The notes beneath the pieces are model-generated. The model had not been told where the DNA came from, did not search any database, and saw nothing but the letters and a program-made list of their open reading frames with translations. Made by a program: the position numbers and the translations under genes. A stretch of DNA of 49,357 bases from Lentilactobacillus senioris (GTDB lineage: Bacteria; Bacillota; Bacilli; Lactobacillales; Lactobacillaceae): positions 28,361-77,717 of the forward strand of contig NZ_JAPQEZ010000006.1 of NCBI RefSeq assembly GCF_026798195.1, read 5' to 3'. Numbering within the stretch: the first letter of the stretch is position 1; each line of letters starts with the position of its first letter. Below, piece after piece: positions 12,352-21,547 of this stretch.

Positions 12352-13524
12352 ATGGCAAATATTAAAAAAACATCAACTGGTTATAAAGCAAGAGTTTCTT
12401 ATGTTGATCCATCAGGTACAAGAAAAGAACGTTCTAAGTCTCGTTTCCGAACATTAAAGGAGGCTAAGGCTTGGACAAATGAATTAGAAAATAGCATCAA
12501 CAACGAAGTAAATATCGTCGATAATCGTCAAACACTTCCAGAATATTTTTTAAAATGGTTTGAAACTTTTAAAAAAGGCAAAGTAGCACTGATTACCGAA
12601 AAAGAGTATTTGTGGACGTATAAGGTGCTTTTAAATTACTTCCCAACAACTTCATTGGAAAATATGTCACGAGCTAAATTTCAGCGTTTTATTAACGATT
12701 TCGCCTATGGTACTAACGAACAGCGGGTTAGAAAAAATATTATCGATCCAAAGGAACAATACCATAGCAAAGCTTCCGTTGAAAAAATTTTTGTTCATAC
12801 GCATTCAGCTATTTCAGATGCTGTGATAGACGGACTCATTCCGCGTGACTTCACTTCTAGAATTGAATTAACCGGTCATGCTCCTAAAAGCTCTGAATTA
12901 AAATATTTAGACGCTGACGATATGTTTAAGCTTTCAGCAGAGATGGAACGAAATATTTCTTTATCTTCCACCGGTAAAACTATGATCTATACTGCCCTAC
13001 TAACCGGAGCAAGATATTCAGAGATTGCTGCTTTAACTTGGCAAGACGTTGATTGGGATAATAAAACTATCGAAATTAATAAATCATGGGATTATGTTTT
13101 TGGGGGTGGCTTCAAAGCTCCTAAAACTAAATCATCTTATAGAACTATTTTAGTAGACGATAGTTTACTTAGAGTTTTTAAGATACTTCGATCTTTACAA
13201 ATGGCTCAAACCAAATTTAATAACCCTAATCACTTAATTTTTTTGAATGATATTGGCACTATCCCTTCTTCTTCAGCGGTAAACAAATTACTGCGTAAAT
13301 CTCATGATAATTTAGGGATAAAGGAAATAACTTTTCATGGGTTACGACATACTCACGCTAGCTATTTACTTTACCAAGGTGTAAAGATGGAATATATTTC
13401 AAAAAGATTAGGTCATCGAAATTCTAATGTTACTAGAAAAATTTATGCTCACCTAATTAAAGAAGATGAAGATGCCGAATCAGAAAAAGCAATTAGTGTG
13501 TTAAGGAAATTAAGTAGTATGTAA
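12352..13524 (+). CDS. int: Tyrosine recombinase, phage integrase
   Basis: 390 aa. The N-terminal arm-binding domain (residues 1-48, KTSTGYKARVSYVDPSGTRK) is AP2-like; the SAM-like core-binding domain covers about 58-165. The catalytic domain has R221 (TGARYSEIAAL), a Lys near 260, H329-x-x-R332 (HGLRHTHASYLL), H355 (LGHRNSNVT) and the nucleophile Y365 (KIYAHL): a complete active site. It would recombine attP with the 3' end of the tRNA-Ser gene, which lies 154 nt downstream. SD GAAAGGA before ATG. Confidence 0.95.
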   Translation: MANIKKTSTGYKARVSYVDPSGTRKERSKSRFRTLKEAKAWTNELENSINNEVNIVDNRQTLPEYFLKWFETFKKGKVALITEKEYLWTYKVLLNYFPTTSLENMSRAKFQRFINDFAYGTNEQRVRKNIIDPKEQYHSKASVEKIFVHTHSAISDAVIDGLIPRDFTSRIELTGHAPKSSELKYLDADDMFKLSAEMERNISLSSTGKTMIYTALLTGARYSEIAALTWQDVDWDNKTIEINKSWDYVFGGGFKAPKTKSSYRTILVDDSLLRVFKILRSLQMAQTKFNNPNHLIFLNDIGTIPSSSAVNKLLRKSHDNLGIKEITFHGLRHTHASYLLYQGVKMEYISKRLGHRNSNVTRKIYAHLIKEDEDAESEKAISVLRKLSSM

Positions 13525-13559
13525 AACTTATGGGGACGATAATGACATTTTTTAAGTAA

Positions 13560-13628
13560 AATCCCCCTACAATCCCCCTAATTATCTTTCTGAATCGTTT
13601 TATATCGTTTTGTAAAAAAAAATCGTTG
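13560..13628. repeat. Short direct repeats between int and tRNA (possible integrase arm sites)
   Basis: AATCCCCCTA occurs twice, 11 bp apart (13560-13569, 13571-13580). ATCGTTTT occurs at 13594-13601 and 13604-13611, with a related ATCGTTG at 13622-13628. Short repeats beside an attachment site are typical integrase arm-type sites; which of these is used cannot be told. Confidence 0.4.
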
Positions 13629-13643
13629 CTATATCAACGATTT
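13612..13643 (-). terminator. Terminator downstream of tRNA-Ser
   Basis: AAATCGTTG and CAACGATTT pair across a 6-nt loop (13620-13643); on the minus strand a run of T follows. It is probably now phage DNA, supplying transcription termination for the tRNA after integration. Confidence 0.7.
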
Positions 13644-13677
13644 AAAGGGATGGAGAAATATACAAGATAAAAGTTTA

Positions 13678-13765
13678 AGGAGAGTACAGGAATTGAACCT
13701 GCGCGCCGGTATTAGCCGGTTCGCCGGATTTCGAGTCCGGTGCATTACCACTCTGCCAACTCTCC
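13678..13765 (-). tRNA. tRNA-Ser (anticodon CGA)
   Basis: The minus strand folds as a class II tRNA: acceptor GGAGAGT/ACTCTCC, D arm with GGTAAT, anticodon stem CCGGA/TCCGG around CTCGAAA (anticodon CGA, reading UCG), a long variable arm with CCGG/CCGG, and T arm GCAGG-TTCAATT-CCTGT. CCA is not encoded. The base at the discriminator position is T (13678), whereas bacterial tRNA-Ser usually has G73; this position is at the phage junction. The 3' end faces the integrase, so this is the attachment gene. Confidence 0.95.
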
Positions 13766-13781
13766 AATTAATACCTTTACT

Positions 13782-13809
13782 ATTATAGCAATAAATTAGT
13801 AAATGTAAA
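13782..13809 (-). promoter_or_regulatory. tRNA-Ser promoter
   Basis: On the minus strand TTTACA (13809-13804), 16 nt, TATAAT (13787-13782), about 17 nt before the tRNA 5' end. Confidence 0.7.
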
Positions 13810-13846
13810 ACAAAAGTTGATCTCAATGCTTAACAAACCTAAAAAT

Positions 13847-13897
13847 AATAACCACCGTATTGTTTAGCCAGAAGCTAAATTAACACGGTGGTTATTT
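13847..13897. terminator. Long terminator after apt
   Basis: AATAACCACCGT (13847-13858) pairs with ACGGTGGTTATT (13885-13896), with an inner TTTAGC/GCTAAA stem. U-runs occur on both strands. It separates apt from the tRNA and prophage. Confidence 0.85.
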
Positions 13898-13898
13898 T

Positions 13899-14417
13899 TT
13901 AATATTTTAATAGACTTAAAACGTCATAGTTTTTCAGTTTATCACGGCCGTTAAGTTCATTCAGTTCAATAATAAAGGCACAACCAGCAACTACGCCCCC
14001 TAATTTTTCAACTAGTTCGATAGTCGCTTCAATGGTCCCACCAGTAGCCAAAAGGTCATCAGTAACTAAGACCCGTTGTCCTGGTTGAACCGCATTTTTG
14101 CGTAAACTCAATGAAGAAGTCCCATATTCTAAATCATAAGTGACAGTTTGAGTTTCGCCTGGCAATTTACCTTCTTTTCTAGCTGGTGAAAAACCAGTTC
14201 CCAATTTATAAGCCACCGGGCAACCAACGATAAAGCCACGAGCTTCAGGCCCCACCACCATATCTACGTTGCGTTCACGAGCAAAGGCAGCAATTTCGTC
14301 AGTAGCTTGTGCATATGCAGCACCATCTTCTAGTAATGGTGAAATATCCCGGAATAATACGCCAGGTTCTGGATAGTCAGGATAAGATGCAATATATTGA
14401 GATAAATCTAAAGACAT
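13899..14417 (-). CDS. apt: Adenine phosphoribosyltransferase
   Basis: 172 aa from ATG 14417 (AAAGGA 9 nt upstream); the frame extends to 14435, but 172 aa is the usual Apt length. The PRPP-binding loop [16 protein letters not shown] is at about residues 118-133, and [14 protein letters not shown] (about 57-70) is typical of Apt. It converts adenine and PRPP to AMP in purine salvage. It follows recJ closely, the apt-recJ pairing seen in many lactobacilli, and ends at a strong terminator. Confidence 0.97.
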   Translation of the reverse strand: MSLDLSQYIASYPDYPEPGVLFRDISPLLEDGAAYAQATDEIAAFARERNVDMVVGPEARGFIVGCPVAYKLGTGFSPARKEGKLPGETQTVTYDLEYGTSSLSLRKNAVQPGQRVLVTDDLLATGGTIEATIELVEKLGGVVAGCAFIIELNELNGRDKLKNYDVLSLLKY

Positions 14418-14434
14418 AATTTTTCTTCCTTTCA

Positions 14435-16747
14435 CTAGCCAGCTAGATTTTGCTTAACAAAGTCTACCAATCCAATCGTATCTGGATCTAACAACTCGTG
14501 TTCAGTTTGAATTTGTTGAAGTCTTAGCTGGTAACTCGGGGCTGTCTCCAACCTCTGAGCAGAATAATTGGGATTAACGTTGACCACTTTGTCGTTAATG
14601 GTAATAAAACCCAATTCCCAAAATACTTGAATCATAAAAATTAAAGTAGTTACGGGTAAGTTTAAGTACCGTGCCAATTGCTCACTTTGGGTATTCAATT
14701 GGATATCGGAATGGGTTTTAACGAACTTAAATAGTTTAGCATACTGTTGTCGATCTGGCATCCCTAAATTTGAAACTAAGTTCTTTTTGTACAAATAAAA
14801 GGTAGTTTGCTGCGGTTTGCTATGCTGTAGAACTTCCAGCAAGTCATTAGTAGTATCCGGACAATCCACCAAATAATAGTTAGAATCATCCGTAATTTGA
14901 TCGATTTGGTCAAACATTACCCCTACTGATTCTGGATTTAAATGCCCTTGTAATTGGTTCAAGAGATGTTGGTGGAAAAAGACATAAACTCCACTTTGTT
15001 GAAACATCGATTCATGTAATTGACTGGTTCTAAGATCCACAAATGGTAAGCGTTCTTGTTGAAGATCAGAGATCATAAACTGTAAATTAGTTTTACCTCG
15101 CCAAGTATTGGTAGAAATTTGACCCACAATTCTAGTTTTAACGTCTTTATTAGCTAGTTGAGCACTAATATCACCGGTGCCAAAGTCCAATGCTGATATT
15201 TGTCGGTTACTACCAGCAATACTGCATTTTAAGTGATCTTTATCTTTACCAATTAGCTGAATAGACTGCAAATTACGGTATTCCAATTCAAAAACCGGCT
15301 TGGGATTATCTTCTCCAAAGGGAGCCAAGATTTGCAAACTTTGGTAAAAATCAGGGGTTAATTTATCTACACTTATTTTAGTAGCAACGACTAATTCCGG
15401 TTTAGCATCCAAATCCACGTGTTGCTCTTTTATGGCTAACTGCAGTTGTTTTTCTAACATTTCAATTTGATCAGTAGCCACGGTCAAGCCGACAGCAGAA
15501 TGGTGCCCCCCAAATGCAACCAGTCTTTCCCTAATCGGATCAATACCTTTAAATAAATCAAATTGTTCAATACTTCGCCCAGATCCTTTAGCAAGACCAG
15601 TGTCGGCATCAATGCTCAATACCACTGCTGGCCGTTGATACCGATCTACTAATCTACTAGCAGCGATTCCCAACACTCCTTGATGCCAACCGTTACCAGC
15701 TACCACTAAAACCGCAGGTAGCGGCTCAGCTCGTTGATCAACTTGTTCCACAGCGGCCTTCGTTACTTTATCCACCAAAGATTTTCTGTCAGTATTAGCC
15801 GACTCGGTTTTCTTAGCTAATTCCTTAGCCACATCTTCATCCATCGTGGTTAATAAATTAACGCCTGGATTAGCATCCCCCATTCTGCCTAATGAATTCA
15901 AACGAGGAGCTAAAGCAAAGCCAATATCTTCTTCGTTAATTTTTTCTATGTCTACTCCGGCTCTTTTAGCTAAAGCAATAATTCCTGGTCTAGGAGTCTG
16001 TTGTAATGCCTGTAGTCCACCGCTTACGATTGCTCTATTTTCATCGGTCAGTGATACTACGTCAGCCACCGTTCCAATTGCTGCTAATTCAATCATATCC
16101 GCCGGAAATTCTTCCGTCAAAGCCCAGACTAGCTTAAACGCTACCCCAGCACCAGACAATTGACCAAACGGATAATCATTGCCTAACCGGGGATGGACTA
16201 ATGCATAGGCATTCGGAACTACTTCCGGAATTTCGTGGTGATCCGTTACCACTACATCTACGCCCTGATTTTGAGCCAATTGAATTGCTTGATTACCTGC
16301 AATTCCGTTGTCCACGGTGATAAATAATTGAGTGCCCGCATTGATTAGCTTTTGGAAGGCCTCCTCGTTAGGCCCGTAACCTTCTTCAAATCGATTAGGA
16401 ATGTAGTAGTTTACATTTGCCCCAATTGAAGCCAAAGTTTCATAAACAATACTAGTACTGGTGATTCCATCAGCGTCGTAATCACCATAAACCGTAATGA
16501 CTTGATCATCCATAATAGCGGTTTGAATTCTTTCCACCGCTTTAGCCATATCATTAATCAACATGGGATCATAAAACGAAGTAGTATCTGGATTTAAAAA
16601 GCGTTGAATTTTTGCTTCATCATCATATCCATTCCGAATTAAAATTTCAGCTACTAACTCACTAATATTAAATTGTTTAGCTAACTGCTGTGCTTTAGTC
16701 GAGATAGTTTTAATAGCAGTTTGCCAGTTATAATTTGCTTCTAGCAT
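14435..16747 (-). CDS. recJ: Single-stranded-DNA-specific exonuclease RecJ
   Basis: 770 aa. The DHH phosphoesterase motifs are present: [13 protein letters not shown] at about 88-100, VTDHHEIPE near 165 and a DHHA1 region with [11 protein letters not shown]. An OB-like domain and a C-terminal extension typical of Bacillota RecJ follow. It degrades ssDNA 5' to 3' in recombination and mismatch repair. SD GAGG before ATG; apt starts 18 nt downstream of its stop. The 91 nt upstream hold a TATAAT box without a good -35. Confidence 0.97.
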   Translation of the reverse strand: MLEANYNWQTAIKTISTKAQQLAKQFNISELVAEILIRNGYDDEAKIQRFLNPDTTSFYDPMLINDMAKAVERIQTAIMDDQVITVYGDYDADGITSTSIVYETLASIGANVNYYIPNRFEEGYGPNEEAFQKLINAGTQLFITVDNGIAGNQAIQLAQNQGVDVVVTDHHEIPEVVPNAYALVHPRLGNDYPFGQLSGAGVAFKLVWALTEEFPADMIELAAIGTVADVVSLTDENRAIVSGGLQALQQTPRPGIIALAKRAGVDIEKINEEDIGFALAPRLNSLGRMGDANPGVNLLTTMDEDVAKELAKKTESANTDRKSLVDKVTKAAVEQVDQRAEPLPAVLVVAGNGWHQGVLGIAASRLVDRYQRPAVVLSIDADTGLAKGSGRSIEQFDLFKGIDPIRERLVAFGGHHSAVGLTVATDQIEMLEKQLQLAIKEQHVDLDAKPELVVATKISVDKLTPDFYQSLQILAPFGEDNPKPVFELEYRNLQSIQLIGKDKDHLKCSIAGSNRQISALDFGTGDISAQLANKDVKTRIVGQISTNTWRGKTNLQFMISDLQQERLPFVDLRTSQLHESMFQQSGVYVFFHQHLLNQLQGHLNPESVGVMFDQIDQITDDSNYYLVDCPDTTNDLLEVLQHSKPQQTTFYLYKKNLVSNLGMPDRQQYAKLFKFVKTHSDIQLNTQSEQLARYLNLPVTTLIFMIQVFWELGFITINDKVVNVNPNYSAQRLETAPSYQLRLQQIQTEHELLDPDTIGLVDFVKQNLAG

Positions 16748-16838
16748 TCATTAACCTCTTTAATTCTATGGTCAAAGCAATCGTAATTTTAACTATCTAT
16801 TGCTAATCTTTAATAATTATAATAGTGCTAAAATAATA

Positions 16839-17777
16839 TTATTCTTTTTTAAACGGAATATCGATTACCTCTAAATCCTTGACCACGTGTGTGTTAGGGA
16901 AAATTTCTTGAGCTTGTTTTTCTAACTCTCGAGCCAAATAACCATTGTAGCGAGCTGAGATATGGTTTAATAACAAACGGCTAGCATGAGCTTTTTTAGC
17001 CATTTGGGCTGCCTGGATATTAGTACTATGATAGTAATTGCGGGCTAATTTATTTTCCCCCTTTGCAAAAGTACTTTCGTGAACTACGGCATCAGCATTT
17101 TGAGCTAACGCAATTGCATTATCGGTTTGTCTAGTATCACCTAAAATAGCTACGGTTCTCCCCTTTTGAGCTGGACCAATGAATTCAGCTCCGTTAATTA
17201 CCCGGCCATCAGCTAAGGTCACTGTTTTACCAGCTTTAATTTGGCCATATACCGGACCTGATGGAATTTGCAGTTCTTTTAATTTGTCTACTTGCAATTC
17301 TCCGGGATGATCATGTTCAATCACTCGGTAACCAAAGCTCGCAATCCGGTGGTCTAATGGTTTAACGTAAACGCTGAAAGTTTTATCTTCAAAAATTAAG
17401 CCGTCTTCATCAGTGCCAAATTCATGGAAACGAATTTTATATGCTAGTCTAGTTTCGCTTACCCGCATACTAACGGACACGAAATCCTTAATTCCTTTAG
17501 GACCATAGATATCAAGGGGTTCATTTCCCCCTTGAAAAGAACGACTACTTAATAGCCCTGGTAATCCATAAATATGGTCTCCATGTAAATGAGTAATAAA
17601 AATTTTTTCAATTTTTCGAGGGCGAATAGTTGATCTTAAAATTTGGTGTTGCGTACCCTCTCCAACATCAAACAACCAAACTGAATTTCGTTCATCAAGT
17701 AGTCTCAAAGCTAGGCTTGATACATTGCGAAATTTACCGGGTGAGCCGGCTCCAGTACCTAAAAATTCAATCTGCAT
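16839..17777 (-). CDS. rnz: Ribonuclease Z
   Basis: 312 aa. Metallo-beta-lactamase fold with HLHGDH at about residues 63-68 (in [16 protein letters not shown]), GDTRQTDNA and NHISARY. Length and motifs fit the short-form RNase Z/ElaC, which cleaves tRNA precursors 3' of the discriminator. This matters for tRNAs without encoded CCA, such as the tRNA-Ser in this window. Divergent from the small gene at 17872. Confidence 0.97.
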   Translation of the reverse strand: MQIEFLGTGAGSPGKFRNVSSLALRLLDERNSVWLFDVGEGTQHQILRSTIRPRKIEKIFITHLHGDHIYGLPGLLSSRSFQGGNEPLDIYGPKGIKDFVSVSMRVSETRLAYKIRFHEFGTDEDGLIFEDKTFSVYVKPLDHRIASFGYRVIEHDHPGELQVDKLKELQIPSGPVYGQIKAGKTVTLADGRVINGAEFIGPAQKGRTVAILGDTRQTDNAIALAQNADAVVHESTFAKGENKLARNYYHSTNIQAAQMAKKAHASRLLLNHISARYNGYLARELEKQAQEIFPNTHVVKDLEVIDIPFKKE

Positions 17778-17871
17778 TTTAATTAGTTCCTAACTATTTT
17801 TAAATTTCGTAAACCCAAAAGTTACTTATCAATTGTAGCATAGTTTAGTTCAAATAAGCAGGAGGCGTTTT

Positions 17872-18159
17872 ATGACAATTGACGAATTTCAAAGAGCCAT
17901 GGCGGATGTAGCTGGTTCTACTTTATTTTTACTCCCTAACGGTTACCATTACATTCCCCTAACTGCCATCACCACTAATAATAACCAAATTATCCTCTCT
18001 CAGTCACCAAATCAACACTCTGCTGTTACTTTGCAGGAGTTTCTAACGGCGTGCAAATTGTTACCAGCAACCACTAAAATCTATTTCCAAAGGGGCAACC
18101 AAAAACCACAATTAATGTATGGATTCAAAAGAATTCCTAACTCTATTATTCCTAATTAA
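17872..18159 (+). CDS. Small conserved-looking protein of unknown function, 95 aa
   Basis: ATG behind CAGGAGG (8 nt). The sequence MTIDEFQRAMADVAGSTLFL, then YHYIPLTAITTNNNQIIL and KIYFQRGNQKPQLMYGFKRI suggests a small alpha/beta fold. No signal peptide, membrane span or metal motif. Divergently transcribed from rnz and closed by its own terminator. I do not recognise a family; the good SD and terminator argue for a real gene. Confidence 0.75.
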   Translation: MTIDEFQRAMADVAGSTLFLLPNGYHYIPLTAITTNNNQIILSQSPNQHSAVTLQEFLTACKLLPATTKIYFQRGNQKPQLMYGFKRIPNSIIPN

Positions 18160-18202
18160 AAAAACGCGTCTAAAGTCATTAACGACTTCTGACACGTTTT
18201 TT
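18159..18202. terminator. Bidirectional terminator
   Basis: AAAAAACGCGTC pairs with GACACGTTTTTT (one mismatch) around an inner AAGTC/GACTT stem. It lies between two convergent genes and serves both. Confidence 0.85.
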
Positions 18203-18204
18203 AA

Positions 18205-20136
18205 TTACCGATGTTTATATAAAGTATTTGCCACTACCTTAACGAATTTTTTATTTCCAGTTGGGTTAGGATGAACGTCGTCTTCCCAGAACCAACTAGA
18301 CTTGTTCAAACTGGCTTTATGCCAATTTACTAAATGCAAGTTGGAATACTTATGACTAGCTGCCACCAAGGTTTGGTTAACTTGTCCTTCCCAAGAACGG
18401 GTTGGTACATGGGCAGTTATCCAAAAGACCTGTCGATTTTTGCCAACTAATTTCATATAACGTTGAACCTGATCAGTAGTAATCGGTCCATTAGTTCCAA
18501 TATTAATTAATACGGTTGGTGCTAATTGATCTCTAGCCTTTAATGTCGCCAAAATATCGTAGGCCGCTTCTGGTTGCATCCCCACTTCAGCAGAAACATA
18601 GGTCTGCTGGAATACAGTCTGTAAGTCTTTACTACTATCCGCTAAAACCGAATCCCCCACTGCCGTCATCTTAATGTTTTGTACCGTCATTAAGACTTTT
18701 TTCGTTAAATGATACTCTTTAGCTATTCTAAGATTTTTTTTATTCCACTTAACTGGACCACTCACCACATAACTATTGTTATGCTTCAATTTTTTACCGG
18801 TAGCTGCCTGATTTTTGGCTAGTTTCTTATTTTTAGCTTCAGTAGCAGCTTCATTGTTTTTAATATTTTGCTGTAAATGATTAGGCTTAGCCTGATCGGC
18901 CTTAGGGGCAATAATCATCCCATACGAACAAATCAGGGTAAAGATTGCTGCGGCACCAGCCAATCCCAAGTGTAGTTGCCTTTTAGCATCATTAGGATTA
19001 AACCAACCGGTAAATTGCCGCCAAGTGATTTTTCTAAATGGTTGTTCAATGAACCGGTATGACAACTCACTAAGTAACAAAATTAGTGCGATTTCAATAA
19101 ACATATTCATTAACGGATGAGCCGCAATTTGTTTAACCGCAGCTTCATAAAAAATCATTACCGGAAATTGATACAGGTAAATCCCATAGCTACGTTGCCC
19201 CACCCAACTAAAAACGGGGTTGGTCAACCACCGGTTAACATGACTGCCGGGATGCACACATACAGCCAATAAAAGAGCTGAGGCCAATGAAACGATTAAC
19301 AGTCCTCCTCGATACGCAAACGCTTTTTGCCCATTTAAGACGAAAAACGAACCTATCAAGATGAGAAAAGAAATAATTCCCGTCACATCTAAAATCGTAC
19401 GGTCATAATTAGAAATATTTTCCGCCAACTTAGTTTGAGGCCAGTAAAATGCCAGCCAAGCTCCAATAGTAATAGAGAAGGCCCGCGTATCGGTCCCATA
19501 GTATGCGCGGTTAATATTAGCGGGATTATAAAGAAAGGCCATTAATAAAACCGAAATAATTGTAAGTCCCGTTAACAACCAACCAAAATGTTTGCTCTTA
19601 GCGCCCAAAGCTAGCATTGCAATTAATATCAACGGCCAAATAATATAAAATTGACCTTCAATTGACAATGACCAGAGGTGAGTAAATGGCGATTCGCCAT
19701 TAAACCGGTCAAAGTAGTTTTGACCATGGCTAATTTCCCACCAATTATACAGATACACCAAGTTACTACCAATTGTTACCCGTAAATTCATCAAAAATTG
19801 ATGGGCGAAGATTGTTATGTAGGCCCCAGTGGCAATTAGCATTGCCACGAGCGTCGGATACAATCGTTTAATTCGCCTTAAACTAAATTGGCCAAAATTA
19901 ATTTTACCATTTCGCTGATTTTCATTTAACAAGGATGCGGTGATTAGATACCCAGAAATAACAAAGAAAATTGATACCCCAGCAAAACCACCTGGAATGG
20001 AAAACGGTAATAAATGATAGAAAATGACCCCCAAAACTGCCAAAGTTCTAATACCATCAATTCCAGTAATATACCTTGCTTTTTTACTCTTCATGGCATT
20101 GGCGTGCAGATCAACACGCGAATTTTCATTTCCCAT
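18205..20136 (-). CDS. OatA-like cell-wall O-acetyltransferase
   Basis: 643 aa. Acyltransferase-3 domain at about 20-380 with some ten membrane spans and the conserved start GIDGIRTLAVLGVIFYHLLP. A C-terminal extracytoplasmic SGNH esterase domain follows a Lys/Asn/Ala-rich linker: AVGDSVLADS (about 490, catalytic Ser), NIGTNG (Asn block), and DDVHPNPTG (Asp/His). This two-domain layout moves acetyl groups across the membrane onto peptidoglycan, as in OatA, giving lysozyme resistance; OatB or a polysaccharide acetylase remains possible. 18 nt downstream of obgE, SD AAGGGG. Confidence 0.88.
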   Translation of the reverse strand: MGNENSRVDLHANAMKSKKARYITGIDGIRTLAVLGVIFYHLLPFSIPGGFAGVSIFFVISGYLITASLLNENQRNGKINFGQFSLRRIKRLYPTLVAMLIATGAYITIFAHQFLMNLRVTIGSNLVYLYNWWEISHGQNYFDRFNGESPFTHLWSLSIEGQFYIIWPLILIAMLALGAKSKHFGWLLTGLTIISVLLMAFLYNPANINRAYYGTDTRAFSITIGAWLAFYWPQTKLAENISNYDRTILDVTGIISFLILIGSFFVLNGQKAFAYRGGLLIVSLASALLLAVCVHPGSHVNRWLTNPVFSWVGQRSYGIYLYQFPVMIFYEAAVKQIAAHPLMNMFIEIALILLLSELSYRFIEQPFRKITWRQFTGWFNPNDAKRQLHLGLAGAAAIFTLICSYGMIIAPKADQAKPNHLQQNIKNNEAATEAKNKKLAKNQAATGKKLKHNNSYVVSGPVKWNKKNLRIAKEYHLTKKVLMTVQNIKMTAVGDSVLADSSKDLQTVFQQTYVSAEVGMQPEAAYDILATLKARDQLAPTVLINIGTNGPITTDQVQRYMKLVGKNRQVFWITAHVPTRSWEGQVNQTLVAASHKYSNLHLVNWHKASLNKSSWFWEDDVHPNPTGNKKFVKVVANTLYKHR

Positions 20137-20154
20137 GATAATTCCCCTTATTCG

Positions 20155-21459
20155 TTATTCCACGTAACTAAAAGTAAAGTCTAAAATAGTTACGGTATCC
20201 CCGTCTTTGGCTCCTGCATCACGTAATGCCTGATCAACTCCCATGCCCTTCAATTGACGAGCAAATCTGAGCATACTTTGATCATGAGTTGTGTCTGTCA
20301 TCTTAAACAGTTTTTCGATCTGGTTACCGGACAAGACCCAAGTTTCGTATTCATCATCATAAGAAATGGTGAATGGTTCTTCAGCAGTTTCTGTAAATTC
20401 ATAATCTTTGTGCGTATCTGGTTCATCAGCTACTTCTAGTGCTTGTTGTTTAGCGGTAGCTAACATATCAGCCGTCTTATTAACCAATTCGTCTAGCCCA
20501 GTGTGAGTAATTGCTGAAATAGGTACAACTACTGGTTGCGCATCCCCTAATTCTTTTGCAAGATCTAATTTAAATTGTTCCAAATTAGCTGCAGAATCGG
20601 GCATGTCCATCTTAGATGCCACCACAATTTGGGGACGGTCTAATAAGCTAGGATCGTACTTTCTTAGTTCTTCATTAATCGTTACGTAGTCTTCATAAGG
20701 GTTTCGACCTTCTTCTCCAGAAACATCTACGACGTGCAAGATAACCCGGGTACGTTCAACGTGACGTAGGAATTGAATTCCCAAACCAACACCCTCAGAA
20801 GCCCCTTCAATCAAACCAGGTAAATCGGCCATTACAAAGTCTCGACCATCATCTAATCTAACCATCCCTAAATTAGGAACCAAGGTAGTAAAATGATACC
20901 CCGCCACCTTAGGCTTAGCACTAGTTATAGTGGCCAACAGCGTGGATTTACCAGCGGATGGAAAACCAACTAACCCTACGTCAGCCAATACCTTTAATTC
21001 TAGTTGTAAGGCCCGTTCTTCACCAGGTTCACCATTTTCAGCAATTTCTGGAGCTGGATTATTAGGACTAGCGAAGTGGATGTTACCACGACCGCCCCGC
21101 CCACCATGAGCAATGACTACTTCTTGGTCAATATCAACTAAGTCAGCTAACAAAACTCCAGTTTCTTGATCGTAAATACTAGTTCCTTCTGGGACTGGGA
21201 TAATGGTATCCTCAGCTCCTCGACCAGTCATTTGTTTGTTACCACCGTTACCACCATTGTCGGCTTTAAACTTGCGATGGTAACGAAAGTCCATTAACGT
21301 ACTCATTCCTGAGTCCACTTTAAAAATGATGTTGCCCCCACGGCCACCATCACCACCAGCTGGACCACCATTAGGAACATACTTTTCACGACGAAAAGCT
21401 ACCATACCATTTCCACCGGTTCCGGCTTTTACTTGAATTTTTACTTGATCTACAAACAT
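20155..21459 (-). CDS. obgE: GTPase ObgE/CgtA
   Basis: 434 aa. Glycine-rich Obg domain at 1-158 ([16 protein letters not shown] and neighbours), then the G domain: G1 [12 protein letters not shown]3 [10 protein letters not shown]4 SKMD. The C-terminal OCT domain ([20 protein letters not shown]) is the form found in Bacillota. Involved in 50S ribosome assembly and stringent response. Leads the short operon with the acyltransferase. Confidence 0.98.
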   Translation of the reverse strand: MFVDQVKIQVKAGTGGNGMVAFRREKYVPNGGPAGGDGGRGGNIIFKVDSGMSTLMDFRYHRKFKADNGGNGGNKQMTGRGAEDTIIPVPEGTSIYDQETGVLLADLVDIDQEVVIAHGGRGGRGNIHFASPNNPAPEIAENGEPGEERALQLELKVLADVGLVGFPSAGKSTLLATITSAKPKVAGYHFTTLVPNLGMVRLDDGRDFVMADLPGLIEGASEGVGLGIQFLRHVERTRVILHVVDVSGEEGRNPYEDYVTINEELRKYDPSLLDRPQIVVASKMDMPDSAANLEQFKLDLAKELGDAQPVVVPISAITHTGLDELVNKTADMLATAKQQALEVADEPDTHKDYEFTETAEEPFTISYDDEYETWVLSGNQIEKLFKMTDTTHDQSMLRFARQLKGMGVDQALRDAGAKDGDTVTILDFTFSYVE

Positions 21460-21547
21460 GCTTTATCACCATTTGCTTTCATAATTTGTACTTACGTGCT
21501 TCGTATTTGAGTATACCGATGAAATTCTGATCGGTCAAAGAGATATC

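Larger units (their letters stand above)
1..13680. mobile_element. Temperate siphovirus-type prophage, partial (right end)
   Basis: Contiguous phage genes run from an ArpU-type late regulator (42) to a tyrosine integrase ending at 13524, next to the 3' end of a tRNA-Ser gene. The order is int, lysogeny module, early/replication module, late regulator, as in siphoviruses of lactobacilli. Packaging, head, tail and lysis genes and the second attachment site are not in the window, so I cannot say whether the element is complete. The right boundary is inferred from the tRNA 3' end; the exact attachment core cannot be fixed with only one end visible. Two small genes (1265-1462, 8804-8956) appear damaged, hinting at some decay. 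Confidence 0.93.

Noticed and set aside
13629-13826. 65-codon minus-strand frame across the tRNA
   Set aside because: It covers the tRNA-Ser gene and its promoter and terminator.
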